Of a stretch of DNA of 64,000 nt, positions 7,271 through 14,701 are shown one piece after another. The position numbers were made by a program, and so were the translations under genes. The notes under the pieces were generated by a model, which saw nothing but the letters and a program-made list of their open reading frames with translations, was not told where the DNA came from and made no database searches. Each line of letters opens with the position of its first letter. Position 1 is the stretch's first letter. The DNA comes from Allokutzneria multivorans (GTDB lineage Bacteria > Actinomycetota > Actinomycetes > Mycobacteriales > Pseudonocardiaceae): assembly GCF_039537405.1 (NCBI RefSeq), contig NZ_BAABAL010000012.1, positions 281,685 to 345,684 on the forward strand, written 5' to 3'.

Positions 7271-10200
7271 ATGATCAGCGATCCGACCTGGTACCGAGCG
7301 TGCACGCTGCGCGAGCGACTGCCCGCTCCCGCTGACATTCCTGCTGAGGACCAGGTTCTGGACGGCAGGGTCGGCAGGTGGTCGGCGCAGCCGGTGTTCG
7401 ACGGCGACCCGAAACGCTTCGCCGAACGACTCGCTGAGGACGATATGTCCGAAGTGGACATTCGTGCATTGCTCGCCGAATCACCAGAAGCATTGCGGGA
7501 TCGGCTTTCTGACCGTCCGTCGTGGACGGCCGAACTCGTCGACGCCTACTCCCACCCCGGCGGCGGACAGCTGCTCGAACGACTCGTGCACGACGATGCC
7601 TCGCTGATGCTGTACGCGGTCGAGCCGGTCATCGAGGCTGCCGCCGCACGCGTGCGGCCACGGCTCGACGAACTCCGCGACGTGCTCGATCCGGATGCCG
7701 TGGAGCACTCGCTGTTGCGTCACCTGGGAAGCCAGCTCCTGGCCAGGCTGACCCGCACGGTGATCCTGGAGCTGCACATTGCCGGGCTCGAAGGCAGGCT
7801 GCCTTCGGAAGACGGGTTCCGCGCGTTCACCGAGGGGCTTCGCGACCGGAGTGCCTCGATGGCGCTGCTGCGCGAATACCCCGTTCTGGCAAGGGATGCC
7901 GCGACCACCGCACGGCACTGGGCCGATGCCGCGATCGAGTTCCTGTCCCGGTTCGCCGCCGACCGCTCTGACCTCGTCACGACGTTCTTCGCTGGGATCG
8001 ACCCCGGGCCGCTGACCGTCGTGGACTCGGGTGCTGGGGATGTGCACCGGCGCGGCCGGTCGGTCGCGATGCTTCGCTTCGAGGGCGGACAGCGACTTGT
8101 GTACAAGCCACGTTCGCTCGCTACCGATGTGCACTTCCAGCAACTCCTGGCGTGGTGCAACTCCAGGGGCGTGGCGCATCCGTTCCGCGTTCTCACCGTG
8201 CTGGACAGGGAGACCCACGGCTGGGTGGAGTTCGTGTCGGCGCGGGCGTGCGAGTCACAGGCCGAAGTCGAGCGCTTCTTCCACCGGCAGGGCGCTTTTC
8301 TGGCGCTCCTGCACTGCTTGTGCGCCACCGACTTCCACTACGAGAACATCATCGCCGACGGAGAGCACCCCGTGCTCGTCGACCTGGAGGCGTTGTTCCA
8401 CCCCACCGGCGAGGTCCTGTCCGGCGTCGCCGAGCCGCGTGACGCGCGAGCCTCCGTCCTGTCCACCGGCCTGCTGCCGCAACGGCGGGACGACGAGGTC
8501 GGCGACTTCTCCGGACTCTCCTCCGGTGCGGGCGGGCGCAGTTCGAGCGATGTGGCCACGGTCGAGGACGTGGGCACCGACCGGATGCGAGTGGTGTACC
8601 AGAGCGTGGAGATTCCGGCCGGCGACAACGTGGCGCGGCTCGGCGACGCGACGGCTGATTCCTCCGACCACATCGAGCAGGTCGTGGACGGCTTCACGGA
8701 CATGTGCGCTGTGATCACAGTTCACAGGGCCGAGCTGCTCACCGAGGACGGCCCCCTCGCGCGGTTCGGCGGCGACGAGGTGCGCTGCGTTCTGCGGGCC
8801 ACGCAGACCTACGGCTCCATGCTGATCGAGACCACCCACCCCGACCTGCTGCGCGACGGCCTTGCCAGGGACCGGTTCCTGGACAACCTGTGGACCTCCG
8901 CCGCCGAGAACCACGCGCTGAACGCCGTTTTCCACTGCGAGCGCCGTGACCTCGAACGCGGTGACATCCCCGTTTTCGTGACGCGGCCGGGCTCGCGCGA
9001 TCTGTGGTGCGCGGACGGCCACCGGCACCCCGGTTTGCTGGGCGCCGCCGTGCTCGACATGGCGCGCGAGCGGGTGCGGTCGCTGGACGCCAGTCAGATT
9101 CGACGGCAGACGTGGATCATCCGGGCCTCCTTCGCCGCGCTCGCCCTCGGTGAGGGGAGGGCGGAGTGGCCGGAGCGCGCACTCCAGGAACGTGCTCATC
9201 CGGCGAGTCGCGCCGAACTCGTCGCGGCGGCGTCGCGGATCGGTGATCACCTCGCTGACGTGAGGCTCGACGAGGCCACCTGGCTGGGGCTGTCGTTGGT
9301 CGGGGAGCGCGGGTGGTCGCTGCGCGAACTGACCGGTGAGCTGTACGACGGGCTGGCCGGGCTCGCGCTGTTCTTCGCTTATCTCGGCCACGTCACCGGA
9401 GAACGGCGGCACACCGCGACCGCCGAAGCTGTGCTCGACGCCGTTCGCACGTCCGCCCCTCCAGGCGCGGGCGCGTTCGACGGCCAGGCGGGAACCGTCT
9501 ACCTGCTGACCCACCTCGGAGCGCTCTGGCAGCGCGATGACCTGCTCGACGAGGCCGAGGCGCTGGCGTTGGAGCTCTCCGAGCAGGCGACCGGCTTCGA
9601 CATCATCAACGGCCTCGCCGGATTCCTGTGCGTGCTGCTCGGACTGCACTCGGTGCGCCCGAGCGTGCTCTCCGCCGCGATCCGGGTGGGAGATCAGCTG
9701 GCTTCACCTTGTGCGGCAGGGTTTTCCTGGCGTGACGAACAAGATCCAGCGCCGCTCGCGGGCTTCTCGCACGGCGCGTCCGGTGTCGCCCACGCCCTGC
9801 TCCGGCTGTTTCGCGTCACCCGTGACGACCGCTACCTGCACGCCGCTTCACAGGCCTTCGACTACGAGCAGTCCGTTTTTTCGCCCAGTGAAGCCAATTG
9901 GCCAGATCTGCGCGCCGTAGCCGACGTGTCGTTCATAACCGCGTGGTGCCACGGCGCGCCCGGTGTCGGCCTCGCCCGGGCTCACGCGCTCGACGTGCTG
10001 CCTGAGGTTCGCGCCGAGTTGGACATCGCCGTGGCCACCACGACCGCGAACGGGCTCGACCTCAACCATTCGCTGTGCCACGGCTCGCTCGGCAACCTCG
10101 AACTGCTGCTGCGCTCCGCCCGCGTTCTCGCCGATGATGCTGTGCTGGAGCGCACTTATCGGATCGCGGGCGGCGTGCTCGACGACCTCGCGGCGAACGG

Positions 10201-10369
10201 CTGGGCCTGCGGCGTGCCCGGCGGAGTGGAGACGCCGGGGCTGATGAACGGGCTCGCCGGGATCGGACTCGGCCTGCTCCGCCTCGGCGCCCCCGACCAG
10301 GTGCCCGCCGTGCTCACCCTGTGCCCACCGGAGTTCAGCAGAGCTTCCCCGCGTACCAGGCGCTGGTGA
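7271..10369 (+). CDS. lanM: Class II lanthipeptide synthetase LanM
   Basis: The 1032-aa bifunctional enzyme would dehydrate Ser/Thr of the upstream precursor and then cyclise them with Cys. The N-terminal DUF4135 dehydratase domain carries YKPRSLATDVHFQ and FHYENIIADGEHPVLVDLEALF, the kinase-like ATP and phosphate-handling region. The LanC-like cyclase domain starts near residue 690 (ELYDGLAGLALFFAYLG). Its zinc ligands are in WCHGAPG (about 892) and LCHGSLGN (about 936-937), and FSHGASGVAHA is also present. I chose the ATG at 7271, after GGGAAGGGAG; the frame extends to 7205 but that would cross the intergenic hairpin. The 3' end overlaps the convergent small gene by 35 bp. No dedicated LanT or LanP is in the window. 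Confidence 0.95.
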   Translation: MISDPTWYRACTLRERLPAPADIPAEDQVLDGRVGRWSAQPVFDGDPKRFAERLAEDDMSEVDIRALLAESPEALRDRLSDRPSWTAELVDAYSHPGGGQLLERLVHDDASLMLYAVEPVIEAAAARVRPRLDELRDVLDPDAVEHSLLRHLGSQLLARLTRTVILELHIAGLEGRLPSEDGFRAFTEGLRDRSASMALLREYPVLARDAATTARHWADAAIEFLSRFAADRSDLVTTFFAGIDPGPLTVVDSGAGDVHRRGRSVAMLRFEGGQRLVYKPRSLATDVHFQQLLAWCNSRGVAHPFRVLTVLDRETHGWVEFVSARACESQAEVERFFHRQGAFLALLHCLCATDFHYENIIADGEHPVLVDLEALFHPTGEVLSGVAEPRDARASVLSTGLLPQRRDDEVGDFSGLSSGAGGRSSSDVATVEDVGTDRMRVVYQSVEIPAGDNVARLGDATADSSDHIEQVVDGFTDMCAVITVHRAELLTEDGPLARFGGDEVRCVLRATQTYGSMLIETTHPDLLRDGLARDRFLDNLWTSAAENHALNAVFHCERRDLERGDIPVFVTRPGSRDLWCADGHRHPGLLGAAVLDMARERVRSLDASQIRRQTWIIRASFAALALGEGRAEWPERALQERAHPASRAELVAAASRIGDHLADVRLDEATWLGLSLVGERGWSLRELTGELYDGLAGLALFFAYLGHVTGERRHTATAEAVLDAVRTSAPPGAGAFDGQAGTVYLLTHLGALWQRDDLLDEAEALALELSEQATGFDIINGLAGFLCVLLGLHSVRPSVLSAAIRVGDQLASPCAAGFSWRDEQDPAPLAGFSHGASGVAHALLRLFRVTRDDRYLHAASQAFDYEQSVFSPSEANWPDLRAVADVSFITAWCHGAPGVGLARAHALDVLPEVRAELDIAVATTTANGLDLNHSLCHGSLGNLELLLRSARVLADDAVLERTYRIAGGVLDDLAANGWACGVPGGVETPGLMNGLAGIGLGLLRLGAPDQVPAVLTLCPPEFSRASPRTRRW

Positions 10370-10613
10370 TCTCATTCGCCGGGCCCAGGATGTGAGCACC
10401 CGTGGACAGGCACACCGTGCGCTCCAAGCCGTTGGTCAGCCTGTACGTGACGTGGACCCTGGTGTTCTCCTTGGAGACGTGGTTGTACCAGGCGTTGCCG
10501 CCCTTTTTGTAGAAACCGGGAATCCCGTCGGTCGCGGATGCCTGGGACGACCAGACCGCCGCAGCCACGACCGCGACCGCGACGGCCGAGACAACGCGAT
10601 ACAACACACGCAT
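10335..10613 (-). CDS. Small secreted protein (hypothetical)
   Basis: This 92-aa protein has an N-terminal signal peptide (MRVLYRVVSAVAVAVV ... SSQASA-T). The ~64-residue mature part has two cysteines (VCLSTG and the terminal LC) and an aromatic, basic character (GFYKKGGNAWYN, HVTYRLTNG). No family is recognised. It overlaps the end of lanM tail to tail and has its own strong promoter, described separately. It could be a defensive or signalling peptide, but nothing in the sequence links it to the lanthipeptide beyond position. Confidence 0.7.
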   Translation of the reverse strand: MRVLYRVVSAVAVAVVAAAVWSSQASATDGIPGFYKKGGNAWYNHVSKENTRVHVTYRLTNGLERTVCLSTGAHILGPANEITSAWYAGKLC

Positions 10614-10663
10614 GAGATTGCCACCGAATTCTGAGTTGATCCCCCACTGACACTTCGCACTCG

Positions 10664-10692
10664 AAATTATGTACGCGCAAATGTGCTGTCAA
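10664..10692 (-). promoter_or_regulatory. Promoter of the small secreted protein at 10335
   Basis: On the minus strand TTGACA (10692-10687) is followed after 17 bp by TAATTT (10669-10664), in an unusually AT-rich stretch 50 bp upstream of the ATG at 10613. Confidence 0.6.
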
Positions 10693-10755
10693 CGAGTTTC
10701 AACGTGATCTCAGCCAACCTAGAGTTCCTCGCCGTGGCATCCAGAGCGCGCTGGG

Positions 10756-11964
10756 TCAGGGCGTCCAGGCGACGGGGAGTTCGTGGACGCCGTAGATGTT
10801 CATGTCGGACTTGAGCTTCACCTCGTGCGCGGGGATGGCTAGGCGCAGGGTCGGGAAACGGCGGAACAGGGCCTCGAAGCCCGCGCGCATCTCGATGCGG
10901 GCGAGCTGCTGACCGAGGCACTGGTGGATGCCGTGCCCGAAGGCGAGCAGGCCACGGGCGTTGCGGCGGATGTCCAGGGTGTCGGGGTCGTCGAAGCGCT
11001 CGGGGTCGCGGTTGGCGGCCAGCAGCGAGATGACGACGGTGGAGCCCTCGGGGATGGTCTCGCCGCCGAGTTCGAGGTCTTCGGCGGCGTAGCGGTAGAA
11101 GATGTCGGCCACCGACAGGTAGCGCAGCAGCTCCTCGACGGCTCCGGGCGCCAACGACGCGTCAGCGCGCAGCGCGGCGGCCTGCGAAGGGTGCTCCAGG
11201 AGCGCGAAAGTGCCCAGCGCCAACATGTTCGCGGTCGTCTCGTGCCCGGCGAGCAGGAGCAGGAACGCGATGCCGGTCAGCTCGTCGATGCCAAGATCCT
11301 CATCGCGGGCGAGATCGGAGAGGATGTCCTCGTCGGGGGCCGCGCGCTTGCTGGTGACCAGTTCGGTCAGGTAGGTCGCCAGCGCGCCGTAGGAGGCCAT
11401 CTTCTCCTCGAAGGTGACGTCCCTCTTCATGAAGCTCGCGCAGTTGGCGTGGAAGGCGTCGCGGTCCGCGTAGGGAACGCCGAGCATCTCGCAGATCACC
11501 AGCGAGGGGACTGGCAGCGCGAACTCCTTCACCAGGTCCACGGGCGGGGTCAGGCGCGCCATCTCGTCCAGCTGGCGCTCGACGATGTCGGTGATGTGCT
11601 CTTCGAGCTGCTTCATCCGCTTGACGGTGAACGCGCCGGTGAGCTTGCGCCGCAGGCGGGTGTGGTCCGGCGGGTCCATGGCCACGAACATGCCCGGGGG
11701 CTGCGGTGACGGCTCGGTGATCACGGGCATGCCGGGGGTCTCGTACGGCAGGTGGATCACGCCGAGGTCCTGGCGGGAGCTGAAGCGCGTGTCCGCCATG
11801 AGCCGGCGGACGGCCTCGTAGCCGGTGACGAGCCAGCCCTGGTGCCCGTCGGGGAAGACCATGGGGCTGACGGGTCGGGTCTCGCGCAGCGCGGTGATCC
11901 GGCTGGGCGGGTCGAACGGGCCGGCGTCGCGCTCCATGGGCAGGCCGTGCGGGATCTCGCTCAT
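10756..11964 (-). CDS. Cytochrome P450 (CYP105/107-like class I)
   Basis: The 402-aa soluble P450 has all hallmarks: the C-helix DPPDHTRLRRKL, I-helix LLLAGHETTANML near residue 238, K-helix EELLR, and the heme loop FGHGIHQCLG near residue 345 with the cysteine ligand. This type receives electrons from a ferredoxin and ferredoxin reductase, neither of which is in the window. It typically hydroxylates or epoxidises secondary metabolites or xenobiotics. It is divergent from the DrrAB-type exporter, and repeats in the shared 121-bp gap suggest co-regulation. Whether it acts on the lanthipeptide 0.4 kb away is unknown. Confidence 0.93.
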   Translation of the reverse strand: MSEIPHGLPMERDAGPFDPPSRITALRETRPVSPMVFPDGHQGWLVTGYEAVRRLMADTRFSSRQDLGVIHLPYETPGMPVITEPSPQPPGMFVAMDPPDHTRLRRKLTGAFTVKRMKQLEEHITDIVERQLDEMARLTPPVDLVKEFALPVPSLVICEMLGVPYADRDAFHANCASFMKRDVTFEEKMASYGALATYLTELVTSKRAAPDEDILSDLARDEDLGIDELTGIAFLLLLAGHETTANMLALGTFALLEHPSQAAALRADASLAPGAVEELLRYLSVADIFYRYAAEDLELGGETIPEGSTVVISLLAANRDPERFDDPDTLDIRRNARGLLAFGHGIHQCLGQQLARIEMRAGFEALFRRFPTLRLAIPAHEVKLKSDMNIYGVHELPVAWTP

Positions 11965-12014
11965 CGGGCATTCCCTCCGTGGTGGGTGTCGGGCTCCACG
12001 GTCGCCGAGCGCGC

Positions 12015-12064
12015 TGACACGGCGCTGACACGAGCCGCCGAAACCATGTCAGGGCCGTGTCAGG
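12015..12064. promoter_or_regulatory. Two pairs of 11-bp-spaced heptamers (SARP/OmpR-type operator)
   Basis: Between the divergent P450 and ABC genes, TGACACG occurs at 12015 and 12026, and TGTCAGG at 12047 and 12058. Within each pair the start-to-start distance is exactly 11 bp, one helical turn. The pairs face each other, since TGACA is the complement of TGTCA. Direct heptamers at 11-bp spacing are the binding pattern of SARP/AfsR winged-helix domains, and such a regulator is encoded at 14702-17827. Confidence 0.6.
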
Positions 12065-12085
12065 GACGGTCGCCACTGTGGAGCC

Positions 12086-13012
12086 ATGACGAGTTCAGCG
12101 ATCGCGGTTTCAGGACTGCGCAAGGCTTACGGGGACAAGGTGGTGCTCGACGGCATCGATCTCGATGTCCGTGCGGGCAGCGTCTTCTCCCTGCTCGGCC
12201 CGAACGGGGCGGGCAAGACGACGACGGTCAACGTGCTGACCACGTTGATGAAGGCCGACGGCGGCACGGCTCGCGTCGGCGGCTTCGACCTCGCGGCCGA
12301 AGCGCGGTCGGTGCGCTCGATCATCGGTGTCACCGGCCAGTTCGCGGCGGTGGACGACCTGCTGACGGGCCAGGAGAACCTCCAGCTCATGGTGGACCTC
12401 AAGGGCGCGAGCGACCGCGTGGTCCCGGAGCTGCTGGAGCGCTTCGACCTGGTGGAGTCGGCGGGCAAGCCCGCGGCGACCTACTCCGGGGGCATGCGCC
12501 GCAAGCTCGACCTGGCGATGACGCTGGTCGGCAACCCGCGCATCATCTTCCTGGACGAGCCGACGACCGGGCTGGACCCGCGCAGCCGCCGCACGATGTG
12601 GACGATCGTGCGCGAGCTGGTCGCCGACGGCGCGACGATCTTCCTCACCACGCAGTACCTGGAGGAGGCCGACCAGCTCGCCGACCGGATCGCCGTGCTC
12701 GACCAGGGCCGCCTGGTCGCCCAGGGCACGCCCGACGAGCTGAAGCGCATGGTCCCCGGCACGCACGTGCGGCTGCGCTTCACCACCGGCGCCGAACTGG
12801 ACACGGCCGCACGGCTGTTCTCCGGTGCCACGCGTGACGACGACGCGCTGAGCCTGCGGATTCCCAGCGACGGCGGGACGACCTCGCTGCGCGCCGTGCT
12901 GGACGAACTGGACAGGAACTCGGTCAGCGCCGAGGGCTTCTCCGTGCACACCCCCGACCTCGATGACGTTTTCCTCGCCCTGACGGGCCACACCACGGAG
13001 GCCGCGAAATGA
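12086..13012 (+). CDS. drrA: Daunorubicin-resistance-type ABC transporter ATPase
   Basis: The 308-aa nucleotide-binding protein has Walker A GPNGAGKTT (38-46), the signature YSGGMRRKLDLAM, Walker B IIFLDEPTTGLDPRS and the switch-region TTQYLEEADQLADRI typical of DrrA/CcmA-like exporters. The C-terminal ~90 residues form the regulatory extension ending in DLDDVFLALTG. It would energise the permease encoded next, with which it overlaps by 4 bp (ATGA). The pair probably exports a hydrophobic toxic compound and could serve the nearby lanthipeptide or P450 product. Confidence 0.93.
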   Translation: MTSSAIAVSGLRKAYGDKVVLDGIDLDVRAGSVFSLLGPNGAGKTTTVNVLTTLMKADGGTARVGGFDLAAEARSVRSIIGVTGQFAAVDDLLTGQENLQLMVDLKGASDRVVPELLERFDLVESAGKPAATYSGGMRRKLDLAMTLVGNPRIIFLDEPTTGLDPRSRRTMWTIVRELVADGATIFLTTQYLEEADQLADRIAVLDQGRLVAQGTPDELKRMVPGTHVRLRFTTGAELDTAARLFSGATRDDDALSLRIPSDGGTTSLRAVLDELDRNSVSAEGFSVHTPDLDDVFLALTGHTTEAAK

Positions 13013-13761
13013 GCTCCACCAAGTCCCACGCAGCCGTGATGTTGCGCCGAAACCTCAAGCACATCACCAGGAACCCGATCTCGGTGTTCAACGCCGTGCT
13101 GATGCCGATCATCGTGATGTTGATGTTCGTCTACATGATGGGCGACGCCTTCAACGTCGGCGTGGACTACATCGACTACGCGACGCCGGGCCTGATGCTG
13201 CTGGCCGTCTGCTACGGGCTCGGCGCGACGGCGACGTCGGTCAACTCCGACATGACCAAGGGCATCATCAACCGCTTCAAGGTCATGGACGTCTCGCGCG
13301 GCGCGGTGCTGACCGGTCACGTGGTGGCCAGCCTGCTGACCAACCTGATCGCCATCGCCGCGCTCGTCGGAGTGGCCTTCCTGCTCGGGTTCAGCCCGGC
13401 GGCGGGCTGGCTGGAGTGGCTCGGCATCGTCGGCGTGGTCGTGCTGCTCGCCCTCGCGGCGGGGTGGTTCACCATCGCGCTCGGCCTGGCGGCGAAGACC
13501 CCGGAGACGGCGGGCATGGCCGCGGTGCCGCTGATCATGCTGCCGTTCTTCAGCAGCGCCATCGTGCCCGCCGAGAAGATGGGCCCCGGGCTGCGCGAGT
13601 TCGCCGAGTACCAGCCGTTCACGCCGATCATCGAGACCCTGCGCGGACTTCTGGCCGGTTCGGTACAGACCGGCGTGCTGATCACCGCGCTCGCCTGGTG
13701 CGCCGGGATCGCCGTCGTCGGCTACCTGTGGGCCCGGTCCACCTTCACCAAGCGCGCCTGA
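13009..13761 (+). CDS. drrB: DrrB-type ABC-2 transporter permease
   Basis: The 250-aa protein has six hydrophobic segments and the ABC-2 family layout: N-terminal RNLKHITRNPISVF, TPGLMLLAVCYG, then NRFKVMDVSRGAVLTGHV, and a PLIMLPFFSSAIVPAEKMGPG block in the second half. The length matches DrrB proteins. It starts within the stop of the ATPase gene, so the two are translationally coupled, and forms the membrane half of the exporter. Confidence 0.92.
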   Translation: MSSTKSHAAVMLRRNLKHITRNPISVFNAVLMPIIVMLMFVYMMGDAFNVGVDYIDYATPGLMLLAVCYGLGATATSVNSDMTKGIINRFKVMDVSRGAVLTGHVVASLLTNLIAIAALVGVAFLLGFSPAAGWLEWLGIVGVVVLLALAAGWFTIALGLAAKTPETAGMAAVPLIMLPFFSSAIVPAEKMGPGLREFAEYQPFTPIIETLRGLLAGSVQTGVLITALAWCAGIAVVGYLWARSTFTKRA

Positions 13762-13774
13762 CCCCACCTCCCCA

Positions 13775-13851
13775 GGTTCGCCAGTCTTCAAGACCCACGA
13801 ACCCCCGCCCCAGCGGTCGTCAACGACAGCAAACCCTCCACCTCCTCGAAG
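13775..13851. repeat. GTCTTCAAGAC interspersed repeat, half copy
   Basis: This 77-bp stretch, from GGTTCGCCAGTCTTCAAGAC to CTCCTCGAAG, is the reverse complement (with a few mismatches) of 50323-50398, far away in the window. It contains the 11-bp palindrome GTCTTCAAGAC. It fills almost the entire gap between the ABC permease and the DUF4097 gene and ends directly at the GAAGGG ribosome site of the latter. Confidence 0.75.
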
Positions 13852-13861
13852 GGCAGTTCCC

Positions 13862-14698
13862 ATGAGCACGTTCACCACCCCCGCCCCCGTCTCCGCCACC
13901 GTGGAGGTCGCCGGAGCGCAGGTCCGGGTCATCGCCAGCGACCGGACCGACACCGTGGTGCGGGTCGAGCCGATCGACGCCGCCAACCGCTCGGACGTCA
14001 AGGTCGCCGACCGGACCAAGGTCGCGTTCGCCGACGGCGCACTGTCAGTCAAGACAACGGTTTCCGGCTCCAAGAGCGGATCGGTGGCCATCACGATCGA
14101 CCTGCCGACGGGCTCCGCGCTGGCCACCTACCTGGCGCACTCGACGGTGCGCGGCGAGGGCTCGTTCGGCGCGTGCGAGCTGCACATCGCCTCGGGCCGG
14201 GTCCACTTGGACGACGTCGAAGCGGTGCGCGCCAACCTGACCGGCGGCGAAGTCACGATCGGCAGCGTCGCCGGAAGAACCGACGTCGACGGCGCGGTGT
14301 TCGACATGCGGATCGGCGAGGCCGGGGGCCCGGTCGTGCTCTCCGGTTCGGGTGGTCAGACCTGGATCGGCCACGCACGGGCCGACCTCGACCTCCGCAG
14401 CGCCAGCGGCGGCTTCGACATCGACCGCGCGGACGCCGGTGTCGCGGCCGAAACGGCCAACGGGCGCATCCGGATCGGGATGGTGACGCGCGGCCGGACA
14501 AAGCTGGTGAACAGCTCCGGCACCATCGAAGTCGGTGTCGCCGAGGACAGCGCGGCCTCGATCGACGTCTCCAGCGAGCGCGGCGCGACGCACGACTTCG
14601 TTTCGCAGCACGGAAATCCGGCTTCGGCGACGGAGAAGGTCATGGTCCACGCCCGCACCCGCAACGGCGACATCGTCGTCCAGCGGGCCAAGGGCTGA
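13862..14698 (+). CDS. DUF4097-type beta-strand repeat protein
   Basis: The 278-aa protein lacks a signal peptide and membrane segments. It consists of short, regularly spaced beta-strand repeats rich in Gly, Ser, Thr and Val (VRVIASDRTDTVVRVEP, LHIASGRVHLDDVEAV, KLVNSSGTIEVGVAED, HARTRNGDIVVQRA), as in the putative-adhesin family DUF4097. The biochemical role is not known. It follows the ABC exporter on the same strand, separated only by the repeat, and faces the AfsR-like regulator; exporter, DUF4097 and BTAD regulator are a recurring neighbourhood in actinomycetes. Confidence 0.8.
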   Translation: MSTFTTPAPVSATVEVAGAQVRVIASDRTDTVVRVEPIDAANRSDVKVADRTKVAFADGALSVKTTVSGSKSGSVAITIDLPTGSALATYLAHSTVRGEGSFGACELHIASGRVHLDDVEAVRANLTGGEVTIGSVAGRTDVDGAVFDMRIGEAGGPVVLSGSGGQTWIGHARADLDLRSASGGFDIDRADAGVAAETANGRIRIGMVTRGRTKLVNSSGTIEVGVAEDSAASIDVSSERGATHDFVSQHGNPASATEKVMVHARTRNGDIVVQRAKG

Positions 14699-14701
14699 AC
14701 G

